Source: a virus. From it: a stretch of DNA of 20,309 nt. Of this stretch, positions 1-5,910 are shown in pieces (the stretch's first letter is position 1; each line of letters opens with the position of its first letter). The notes under the pieces were generated by a model, which worked only from the letters and a program-made list of their open reading frames with translations, did no database searches and was not told the origin of the DNA. Position numbers and translations under genes: made by a program. The DNA is taken from the IMG/VR virus record IMGVR_UViG_3300042520_000763, positions 1 through 20,309 of that record; one strand, given 5' to 3'.

Positions 1-127
1 AGATGGATGTATGGATGGATGTAGGTATATACATTAACAAGGCTAGGTCGCCAAGGTTGGGTTTAGTAGGTGAGGTCGCCAAGGTTGGGGAGGGTAGTTG
101 CTGGGGAGGGTAGTGTGAAGGTCGCCA
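1..127. repeat. Left inverted terminal repeat (127 bp, perfect)
   Basis: Bases 1-127 are the exact reverse complement of 20183-20309, compared base by base. The match stops at 128, where the left side reads GCAAC and the right-side complement reads AGATT. The outermost 30 bases hold short ATGGATGT/ATGGATGG repeats. Inside are three GGTCGCCA boxes (46, 74 and 120) and a duplicated GGGGAGGGTAGT (87 and 103). No gene lies inside; the exonuclease gene ends 20 bases further in. This is either a true terminus or the inner part of a longer inverted repeat. Confidence 0.97.
87..110 (+). other. G-run cluster, possible G-quadruplex
   Basis: Four runs of three or more G occur at 87-90, 92-94, 103-106 and 108-110, within two copies of GGGGAGGGTAGT 16 bases apart. 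The loops would be 1, 8 and 1 bases, compatible with an intramolecular quadruplex, though the central loop is long. The mirror copy lies on the minus strand at 20200-20223. The G-rich strand is the one whose 5' end is the window end. The structure is an inference. Confidence 0.4.
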
Positions 128-147
128 GCAACTTTTGGTTTATTTAA

Positions 148-906
148 TTAGATAAGAGCTAGTTTAAGTGCTGATTCTAGTGGTGGCGATAATCCATCCT
201 GTTTACTTAACCAAACTAAGTAATCCCTAGGAACTTCACTAAACTTACATCCTTTGTACTTACCAAATGGTAACTCTTTCATCTCTGCTAACGGTTCATT
301 CAGCTCCTCATAACTCTTTTTACCTTGAGAGCATAAACTAGCCAACTGTTCCCATGTTTCTACTTGTGGTAACTTCTCTAATACCTTTAACAATACTAAA
401 TAAACAAGTTTACAGTCAAGTACAGCACCATGAGCATTAGCTACGAGAGTCGCCCCATCTTCAGGATATAACCATTCTATAATAGTAGTCAACTTATGGC
501 TCTTTAAACCTTTATCTTTAGGAAATACCAACTGGGCTAGTTCCTTAGTACAGATAAGTTTAACATCAGGTTTACCAAATACCCTATGGTCATATGCTAT
601 GTTATGCCCAATCATATATTTAACTGACTTAGGGAACTCAAAGGTAGTAATAGAAGGACATTTAAGTACATCCTTCATATAAATACCTGTAACTTTACTT
701 GCTTGCAGTTCTATAGCTTTGGTAGGGCGGAAACGCTGTTCATAAACTGACAGAAAGTAGCTGTTATCACTAAGAAAAGTTACAGGATTGTCTACTACAG
801 CCTGTTTAAACTCTGCTAATGTATCCTGTACATGAAGCCAGCCTATTTCACAAGCTTGAGGGTCAACTAGACCTGTTGTTTCACTATCTGCTATAAATAC
901 TTGCAT
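148..906 (-). CDS. ExoX-like DnaQ-family 3'-5' exonuclease with DUF3820-like tail
   Basis: A 252-residue DEDDh exonuclease that would remove nucleotides from DNA 3' ends. Motif Exo I is D-S-E-T-T-G near the N-terminus. Exo II is N-I-A-Y-D in the middle of the domain. Exo III is H-G-A-V-L-D, with the histidine of the DEDDh subclass. The C-terminal 40 residues read PFGKYKG...DYLVWL, the signature of the small DUF3820-like domain often attached to phage and ExoX-type nucleases. The ATG at 906 is preferred; a GTG at 915 is in frame, and neither has a clear ribosome site. The start overlaps the preceding gene by 16 bases, so translation is probably coupled. It is the last gene of the leftward cluster, 20 bases from the inverted repeat, and I see no terminator after it. 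Confidence 0.9.
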   Translation of the reverse strand: MQVFIADSETTGLVDPQACEIGWLHVQDTLAEFKQAVVDNPVTFLSDNSYFLSVYEQRFRPTKAIELQASKVTGIYMKDVLKCPSITTFEFPKSVKYMIGHNIAYDHRVFGKPDVKLICTKELAQLVFPKDKGLKSHKLTTIIEWLYPEDGATLVANAHGAVLDCKLVYLVLLKVLEKLPQVETWEQLASLCSQGKKSYEELNEPLAEMKELPFGKYKGCKFSEVPRDYLVWLSKQDGLSPPLESALKLALI

Positions 907-1067
907 AAATACCACGCTAAAATAATTGTCATACTTAAACTAAAAGCTAAACAAGCTAATAGAAGTCTGTTTAAACCTTGTAATCTCTCATAATCTTGTC
1001 TATAAAAGTCTACTAGGTCAGCTTTAGCTTTCCATATATCATAAGGATTAACACTTTTACCAACCAT
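891..1067 (-). CDS. Small membrane protein, one C-terminal TM segment
   Basis: About 58 residues, function not recognised. The N-terminal half is charged and helical. The last 25 residues form one hydrophobic helix (LLLACLAFSLSMTIILAWYL) ending in CKYL, a tail-anchored-like layout. The start at 1067 is chosen because GGGGA lies six bases upstream; ATGs at 1073 and 1088 are in frame and also possible. It overlaps both neighbours. Small membrane proteins are common among phage accessory genes, and nothing points to a specific role such as holin. Confidence 0.65.
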   Translation of the reverse strand: MVGKSVNPYDIWKAKADLVDFYRQDYERLQGLNRLLLACLAFSLSMTIILAWYLCKYL

Positions 1068-1269
1068 TCTCATTCCCCATTGGTTCATTAATATCTAATC
1101 TATCTACTATATACTTTAGACTGTCTATAGCATCTTGTTCATTCTCACATAGCAGGTCAAATCCCTGATTATTCTCTAAGATAACTCTTAGAGTTGTACC
1201 GTCTATATAAGCTTTGATTAACTTAGCTGTTGCAAATACTACTTTCGAGCCTTCTAAATAAACAAACAT
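1057..1269 (-). CDS. Hypothetical protein, 70 aa
   Basis: A short protein with alternating hydrophobic residues suggesting a small beta-rich fold (FVYLEGSKVVFATAKLIKAY, then LRVILENNQGFDLLCE), followed by a helix containing DAIDSLKYIVDRLD. I recognise no family. Its ATG overlaps the ligase stop codon by one base (TAATG), and its 3' end overlaps the next small membrane-protein gene, so the three are read as one unit. Coding status rests on this tight packing and codon usage like its neighbours. Confidence 0.65.
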   Translation of the reverse strand: MFVYLEGSKVVFATAKLIKAYIDGTTLRVILENNQGFDLLCENEQDAIDSLKYIVDRLDINEPMGNENGW

Positions 1270-2141
1270 TAATCTATCTCCCTTGCTGTTTTATCTTCTC
1301 TAATACATTTAAACCTTGGTTCTCTAAGTGAACCATCAGGTAACTCTTTCATTGCTTTAACTTCCACTACTTTACCATGAATTAGACTAGGCATTACAAA
1401 CCACATATCTCTCTGAGCATCAGTCATACCTGATACAGAATGCCTAACCCCATTCTTATCTTGGACTACCAATGCTCCTAGAGTACCTGAGTATTTACCT
1501 TCACCTCTAAGAAAACCTACTACCAGTAAATCCTTAGTAACTTCCTCTTTAATCTTTAACATCCTGTCGTTACGTTTACCAAAGAAGTAACCTGAATCTA
1601 TATCTTTTAGAATAACACCTTCACCTCCTTTAGATATAACATTACCAAAATGGTCATAGAACACAGGTTCTTCTTTAGATACTTCCAGAATCTCTATTAA
1701 CGAAGCCTGTTCGCTAATAACTTGCTGGAATACATCTATATAGAGTTTGCAAGTCTCATATCTGACATAGAATGGAGTTCCAGTCTCATCTATAGTAACT
1801 ACATCATGTAAGTTAAGAACCACACCTTCTGCATCTTCATACTTTCTATTCAGTATCCCATTAGTTTCATGGAATAACATACCTGGGATAGTAGCTTCAA
1901 AGATAAACCTTAAATTCCTGCTAGGAGTAGATAACCTTTTAAACTTCTTAGATAAATAGGTTAATGAAGGTATCTCTCTACCTGCTGATGAACATAGTTC
2001 ACCCCAAATACCTTCTATACAATCTAAATACACATACCAGCCATCTAGCTTCTCTAAAATTGCATAATTACTGTTAAACTGGAAAGATTTTTTCTTTTTA
2101 GCTTCTGATAGATGTAGTACTTTCTGTATCGGTAAGGCCAT
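1269..2141 (-). CDS. ATP-dependent DNA ligase
   Basis: Seals nicks in duplex DNA through an enzyme-adenylate intermediate. Counting from the ATG at 2141 (290 residues), nucleotidyltransferase motif I is E-K-L-D-G with the AMP-accepting lysine at residue 31. Motif III is F-I-F-E-A. Motif IV is G-G-E-G-V-I-L-K. Motif V is M-L-K-I-K. A C-terminal OB-fold follows, including VVGFLRGEGKYSGTLGALVV. The size fits compact phage ligases with no N-terminal DNA-binding domain. An upstream ATG at 2210 is in frame and overlaps the preceding gene. The 2141 start is preferred because AGAGG lies seven bases before it and motif I then sits at the usual distance from the N-terminus. It would join Okazaki fragments and repair recombination products with the other replication genes. 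Confidence 0.95.
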   Translation of the reverse strand: MALPIQKVLHLSEAKKKKSFQFNSNYAILEKLDGWYVYLDCIEGIWGELCSSAGREIPSLTYLSKKFKRLSTPSRNLRFIFEATIPGMLFHETNGILNRKYEDAEGVVLNLHDVVTIDETGTPFYVRYETCKLYIDVFQQVISEQASLIEILEVSKEEPVFYDHFGNVISKGGEGVILKDIDSGYFFGKRNDRMLKIKEEVTKDLLVVGFLRGEGKYSGTLGALVVQDKNGVRHSVSGMTDAQRDMWFVMPSLIHGKVVEVKAMKELPDGSLREPRFKCIREDKTAREID

Positions 2142-2190
2142 GTTATTACCTCTAGGGTAGGTTAATAGGTTAATTGCTGGAAACTTTAAC

Positions 2191-2790
2191 TCAGGCCAGT
2201 TTAGTTTCATCTACTATAAACTCAGGAAACTGTAGGTTATCTAGTAAGTACTGACAGAAAGTCCTCCAATGCTTATATCTATGGTTATATCGCTGATTAT
2301 AGATATGTCTTAGCACTTTATAGTTAGTACAGACTACTCGTTCCTGTAACCAGCCTTCTGGTAAGTTCTCCTTCAATCTAGTTATATCTTTATAATACTC
2401 ACTTTCAGGGTTTTTAAACTCTTCAAGGCAGTAGTTAAAGGCATTTATAACTAAAGGTGATGTACCTACCTCAAAGTCATCTATTGTTACAGGTCTTTTG
2501 GACAAAGTATGCATGGTACTGGCAGATTGCTTAGTAACCCCAGCTCTGTAAGTATCAAACTCTTGCCAGAAACCCCGTGTAGCTTTGATATATATCCAGA
2601 CTACAATGCTTTCGCTGAACTTATTATGTCCACCATCTTTATGAGCTAGTGAATTAGCTCTAGCAACAGCTCTAGTAAATCTATCTTCATTCCAGAACTC
2701 CTCTAAAGGTATCTGATGGTCATAGAAAGATAGACTCATACCTAGTAGAGCTTCATTATAACCTGCTTCTCTAAGTACGCTTATATCCAT
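2191..2790 (-). CDS. ThyX-like phage protein (tentative)
   Basis: About 199 residues. The stretch ESIVVWIYIKATRGFWQEFD, then TYR...KQSASTMHTL, resembles phage proteins often labelled as thymidylate-synthase-complementing (ThyX-like). The C-terminal part, with VVCTNYKVLRHIYNQRYNHR, HWRTFCQYLL and PEF, recalls the end of that group. Flavin-dependent ThyX makes dTMP from dUMP. I do not see a clean canonical RHRxxSxNExSxR motif, so activity is uncertain and it could be a non-enzymatic relative. The start at 2790 follows GAGG and overlaps the preceding gene; an in-frame start at 2823 is less likely. Its place between a DUF6378-like gene and ligase fits nucleotide metabolism. Confidence 0.6.
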   Translation of the reverse strand: MDISVLREAGYNEALLGMSLSFYDHQIPLEEFWNEDRFTRAVARANSLAHKDGGHNKFSESIVVWIYIKATRGFWQEFDTYRAGVTKQSASTMHTLSKRPVTIDDFEVGTSPLVINAFNYCLEEFKNPESEYYKDITRLKENLPEGWLQERVVCTNYKVLRHIYNQRYNHRYKHWRTFCQYLLDNLQFPEFIVDETKLA

Positions 2791-3196
2791 CCCTATCACC
2801 TCTATCACCAAAGTTAATAACATATTCTTCCTGAGCTACTGTAGCTTCAGGTAATAGCTTAGAACCTTTAACTACTAACTGACCATCAATTACTTCTAAA
2901 GGCAAAGTCTTAACATCAGTAGAGCCATCTGTTGCCAGTAACTCATCAACAACAAGTTGAGTGTATCGTACGATGTCTCTCCAGCTGTCGATGTAGTTAG
3001 AATCACCATTTACAATCCTTGCTAACTTATGTAGAATCATATCTACAGCTTCTTGTTGTACTGGTGATAGAAACTTCTCTCTAGTTTCCAATTCTTCCTG
3101 TACTACTACTTTTAGTCTTTGTGATACTTCTGCATGACCTTTGAAAGAGCCATATCTTTTACCACGTTCATTTAATGTTTGTTTAATGTCTGTCAT
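2771..3196 (-). CDS. DUF6378-like phage protein
   Basis: 141 residues. The N-terminal E-R-G-K-R-Y-G-S-F motif, the central QQEAVDMILHKLARIVNGD and the later DSWRDIVRYTQLVVDEL match the helical phage family DUF6378. That family has been compared with all-alpha NTP pyrophosphohydrolases (MazG-like), but its biochemical role is not established. The C-terminal 50 residues are less conserved-looking and glycine/arginine-rich at the end. It starts inside the end of a tiny membrane-protein gene and overlaps the ThyX-like gene by 20 bases. Context suggests nucleotide-pool management. Confidence 0.75.
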   Translation of the reverse strand: MTDIKQTLNERGKRYGSFKGHAEVSQRLKVVVQEELETREKFLSPVQQEAVDMILHKLARIVNGDSNYIDSWRDIVRYTQLVVDELLATDGSTDVKTLPLEVIDGQLVVKGSKLLPEATVAQEEYVINFGDRGDRDGYKRT

Positions 3197-3302
3197 GTAT
3201 ATACTCCGCTATAAAAACATATGTTAAGCCTACTATAGCACCTATAGTTAGACCTATTACCAGCTCCAGCACTAAATGTACAAATAATTCCAATACCCAC
3301 AT
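3183..3302 (-). CDS. Tiny membrane protein, 39 aa
   Basis: A 39-residue protein whose central part (LVLELVIGLTIGAIVGLTYV) is one probable transmembrane helix. A short charged tail ends in HDRH. The start follows AGAGG with a normal spacer, just after the zinc-ribbon gene's stop. The 3' end overlaps the start of the DUF6378-like gene. No family recognised. Without this gene and the next two, 3197-3565 would look non-coding in an otherwise gap-free cluster. Confidence 0.6.
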   Translation of the reverse strand: MWVLELFVHLVLELVIGLTIGAIVGLTYVFIAEYIHDRH

Positions 3303-3304
3303 AA

Positions 3305-3448
3305 CTACCTCTGATGCTCTATTTTAATTTCATGTATCTTATCTAACTCATACCTAGCCAAACATTGGTGACATTCTGCTAGATTCCTAGATACATATAT
3401 CCTAAACACAGTGCTTCCACACTTAGTACAGCTAAAGTTAATTACCAC
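3305..3448 (-). CDS. Small zinc-ribbon protein, 47 aa, GTG start
   Basis: A 47-residue protein with two cysteine knuckles, C-T-K-C at residues 7-10 and C-H-Q-C at residues 26-29. The 15-residue spacing is typical of a zinc ribbon, followed by a basic helical tail (ARYELDKIHEIKIEHQR). Such mini-ribbons usually bind nucleic acid or protein partners. The GTG start overlaps the upstream gene by 11 bases and has GAAGAGG about nine bases upstream. No specific family assigned. The paired CxxC motifs strongly support that this is a real gene. Confidence 0.7.
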   Translation of the reverse strand: MVINFSCTKCGSTVFRIYVSRNLAECHQCLARYELDKIHEIKIEHQR

Positions 3449-3569
3449 GTTTAACTACCTCTTCTTTGATATAGTTAGGTATCTTCTCTTCCATATACTG
3501 GTATAAATGCCCCATGGCGGCAAAATAAATTATCCAGTAAATGGCATAACCTACTCTAGCTTTAGTCAT
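3438..3569 (-). CDS. Small probable membrane protein, 43 aa
   Basis: 43 residues starting MTKARVGYAIYWIIYFAAMG. The segment from VGYAIYW to YQYM is hydrophobic and aromatic and probably crosses or lies on the membrane; a charged tail follows (EEKIPNYIKEEVVKRGN). The ATG overlaps the TGA of the preceding wHTH gene (ATGA), and a purine-rich GGGGG/TAGG stretch lies just upstream. Its end overlaps the zinc-ribbon gene. Function unknown. Confidence 0.6.
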   Translation of the reverse strand: MTKARVGYAIYWIIYFAAMGHLYQYMEEKIPNYIKEEVVKRGN

Positions 3570-3847
3570 CGCCTACCCCCTAAGAAACTATTAGCTAATT
3601 GGTTGTCAAAAGTAACTTTAGGCTTATCCACTTTACCTTTAGTTCTATTGGACTCTTGATAGAATTCCTTAAACTCCTGAAAGTTATACAAGTTAGCGGT
3701 TCTACCTCCACCATACCATTCACCTTGCCTTACAGCTCTAGGTGCGCCTTCTTTACCTAGATATGCTCTAATCCTAGATTCAGATAACTTTAGAGCCTGA
3801 GCCATTTCAACTACTGTATATAAAGTTTTAGCTTCCGGTATCAACAT
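3566..3847 (-). CDS. wHTH DNA-binding protein (MerR/excisionase-like)
   Basis: About 93 residues. The stretch YTVVEMAQALKLSESRIRAY is a helix-turn-helix of the MerR/excisionase/Nu1 type. It is followed by a wing-like segment (GAPRAVRQGEWYGGG) and an aromatic helix (LYNFQEFKEFYQ), then a basic tail. Such proteins act as excisionases, terminase small subunits or transcription factors. With no integrase or terminase in the window, a regulator is the simplest guess. The start is uncertain. The ATG at 3847 has GGAGG 11 bases upstream, while an ATG at 3865 and a TTG at 3907 are also in frame. It overlaps the end of the dUTPase gene. Confidence 0.75.
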   Translation of the reverse strand: MLIPEAKTLYTVVEMAQALKLSESRIRAYLGKEGAPRAVRQGEWYGGGRTANLYNFQEFKEFYQESNRTKGKVDKPKVTFDNQLANSFLGGRR

Positions 3848-4283
3848 CTTTACTAATGCCTCCATCACTTCTTTCTGTAGTTTCTGGGAACTCCAATACC
3901 TCTTCAAAGTTTACATTTGCTAACTGTAAGAATACAGTCTGTGCAATTGCTGAGTAAGGTTCAATAGTTACTGTTTTATTACTGTTTCTATTCCAAGCAG
4001 ATACAAACCATTGTCCTTGATAGTCTGAGTCAATAACTCCGGTTAAGTTACCTACTACTAGCCCATCTTTATGGCCACGTTTACTTCTAGGTAGGATTAA
4101 ACCTACTATTGAAGGGTCTTTAATAAAAATAGCTAATCCTGTTGGAATTAGTTTACTTTCTCCGGGCTGTAGTACTAAGGTCTCATCTATAGCAGCTAGT
4201 AGGTCAAAGCCTGCACTACCATCAGTAGCTCTTTCAGGTAAACTTACCATATAATTTACCAATTTAACTTGTATTTTATTCAT
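3828..4283 (-). CDS. dut: dUTP diphosphatase (dUTPase)
   Basis: Trimeric dUTPase family, hydrolysing dUTP to dUMP and pyrophosphate. This limits uracil in new DNA and feeds dTMP synthesis. Visible motifs, in order, are: motif 1 G-S-A-G-F-D-L; motif 2 P-R-S-K-R-G; motif 3 G-N-L-T-G-V-I-D-S-D-Y; motif 4 Y-S-A-I-A-Q. The C-terminal motif 5 is unusual: RSDGGISKDVDTGS instead of the normal R-G-x-G-G-F-G-S-T-G. The phenylalanine that stacks on uracil is absent and a few residues are inserted. The start at 4283 gives 151 residues and an ATGA overlap with the preceding gene; GGGA lies six bases upstream. An in-frame ATG at 4295 is possible. The 3' end is overlapped by the wHTH gene. Confidence 0.93.
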   Translation of the reverse strand: MNKIQVKLVNYMVSLPERATDGSAGFDLLAAIDETLVLQPGESKLIPTGLAIFIKDPSIVGLILPRSKRGHKDGLVVGNLTGVIDSDYQGQWFVSAWNRNSNKTVTIEPYSAIAQTVFLQLANVNFEEVLEFPETTERSDGGISKDVDTGS

Positions 4284-4477
4284 TTTGAATCCCATTTATA
4301 GACGATTAAACCTTGTTCTGTATGTTGTTCTTTAGATAACTTACCCAACGCAACTAAATTACTAATCGAGAACAAACCAGTTAAAGGAATACCTGCATTT
4401 CTTAACTTACTCTGAATATATAACTCTGGGTTGTGCATCTTTTCTAACTCTTTAAATGTAACAGTTACTTCTATCAT
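4280..4477 (-). CDS. Hypothetical protein, 65 aa
   Basis: A short mixed alpha/beta protein (MIEVTVTFKELEKMHNPELY...), ending ...GLIVYKWDSK. No family recognised. It is joined by ATGA overlaps to both the polymerase gene upstream and the dUTPase gene downstream, so it is translated as part of the replication run. No membrane segment, cysteine cluster or obvious helix-turn-helix is present. Coding status is well supported by the two four-base overlaps. Confidence 0.7.
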   Translation of the reverse strand: MIEVTVTFKELEKMHNPELYIQSKLRNAGIPLTGLFSISNLVALGKLSKEQHTEQGLIVYKWDSK

Positions 4478-5910
4478 TTACAATCTCCATACGATTTATC
4501 TGAAATAGCTATACCAGCGGGAATAATTAGTTTCTTATTATATTGTAGTTCAATCTCCATATGTTTAGTAATTTTTTCAGGTGCGGTTAAATCAGACTTT
4601 AGATACTGCCCACTCAATGAGTCATGTGTCTGCATTAGTACCTGTACATTCTTAGGATTCTCTTTCTTATCTATATTAACCAGTCCTTTATTAACTAGAA
4701 TACCGATGGTACTTTGAGGAACCCAAGCAATTGCTTTATTGTTAATCATGTTATCAGAACGGTCTAGGAAGTATCCTCTAGCACCAAATACATTCTCAAC
4801 AAACCCAAACTTCTCCATATTAGCTATATGTCTTAACTGCCATTGCTTAACCTCTGGGCAGGCTGAGAAGTAAAACTTCTGCACTTTATCTACTTCATGT
4901 ACTAATAGTCCGGCTTTACCTGCCAGAGTAGGGGCTTTACCCAAATAGTTAGTACCATGACAAATAGCTTTAAAGATTTGTCTTTCTTTATCTTTCTTAG
5001 TTATAGTTCTGCCGTAGTACTCACTAGCAATAGTAGCATAAAGGTCTAGTTTATCGTCATTAAAGATACTAATAAGGAATTTACAATCACTATCAAAAGC
5101 AACTACCCTAGCATCTGCACCACTATAGTCAATATCAAAGAAGACATAACCATCATCAGGTATAAAGAGTCTTTTACAATTAGGTAACTCTGTAATACCT
5201 GTAGTTTCATCATCTATAGCTACCTCAAGAGTATCTTCATTATCGTCAGTAGGGTCTACAGAAGCTAGAGAGTACTTTAAATCTATTTTACCCTCTTTAG
5301 GTACGTTTTGCAGGTTCATACCGTTACCAAAAGCGTTCTTTCTACTTGCTAAACGATATGTCTTAGTACCAGCAACATTATAACTGGTTCTCATCCTACC
5401 ATCTTCGTCTACTTTAGCAGATAAGAAGGTTCTTACAAAGATACCGATACTTCTATACTCTAGTAATAGTTTTATCAGCGGAGCATAGATAGGATATTCA
5501 GCTAAGTAGTCAAGCATATGCTCTGAACCAAAGCTTTCTTTACCAGTCTTTCTATTAATCTTAGGCTTAATACCTAAAAGTTCAGTAAATACAGCTTTAA
5601 TCTGTGGTGTAGACTTAGGATTAAACTTCTCGCCTATGATATAGTCTAAATTAGCTTCTACAGAAGTTAATATCTGGGATAATTGGTTAAATAGTTCTTC
5701 TTTCTTCTCTAGGTCAATTCTAATACCACGGTTCATAACTCTAGTAAGAGCAGGAGCTAGTTCATATTGCTGAAACCCATAGAACTCTTGTAGTTTAGGG
5801 TTCTGGGACTTTAGAACACCTTGCAGAACTTCAGCTGTCTCTCTAGTGTAGAGAATATCTTTTACATTATATCTCCAACGTGTAACATCTTGTTCAGTGT
5901 AGTTAGCCAT
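4474..5910 (-). CDS. Family A DNA polymerase, polymerase-domain half (split gene)
   Basis: 478 residues from the ATG at 5910. It carries the palm, fingers and thumb of a Pol I-type replicative polymerase. Motif A is D261-Y-S-G-A-D, motif B is R310-QIF-K314...Y322, and motif C is H429-D430-S431. Tyr322 at the fingers position is as in T7 polymerase. Motif C has Ser where HDE is usual. The first 20 residues contain Y14-N-V-K-D18, which fits the Exo III motif (Y-x3-D) of the proofreading nuclease. The rest of that nuclease is encoded by the preceding gene, so the split runs through the exonuclease. The two reading frames overlap by eight bases (ATGGCTAA). GGAAGGA lies about 12 bases before the ATG, so reinitiation is plausible. 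A residue 207-242 region rich in D/E/T looks like a family-specific insertion. Earlier in-frame starts exist up to 5955. Confidence 0.92.
   Translation of the reverse strand: MANYTEQDVTRWRYNVKDILYTRETAEVLQGVLKSQNPKLQEFYGFQQYELAPALTRVMNRGIRIDLEKKEELFNQLSQILTSVEANLDYIIGEKFNPKSTPQIKAVFTELLGIKPKINRKTGKESFGSEHMLDYLAEYPIYAPLIKLLLEYRSIGIFVRTFLSAKVDEDGRMRTSYNVAGTKTYRLASRKNAFGNGMNLQNVPKEGKIDLKYSLASVDPTDDNEDTLEVAIDDETTGITELPNCKRLFIPDDGYVFFDIDYSGADARVVAFDSDCKFLISIFNDDKLDLYATIASEYYGRTITKKDKERQIFKAICHGTNYLGKAPTLAGKAGLLVHEVDKVQKFYFSACPEVKQWQLRHIANMEKFGFVENVFGARGYFLDRSDNMINNKAIAWVPQSTIGILVNKGLVNIDKKENPKNVQVLMQTHDSLSGQYLKSDLTAPEKITKHMEIELQYNKKLIIPAGIAISDKSYGDCK

Noticed and set aside
1-127. Protein-primed linear genome (phi29 type) or Borg-like element
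   Set aside because: The polymerase is family A, not protein-primed family B, and no terminal-protein gene is recognisable. Size and gene content do not fit Borgs, and genes show bacterial promoters and ribosome sites.
128-147. Terminator after the leftmost gene
   Set aside because: The 20 bases between the gene end and the repeat have no stem-loop followed by a T-run, so leftward transcription may read into the repeat.
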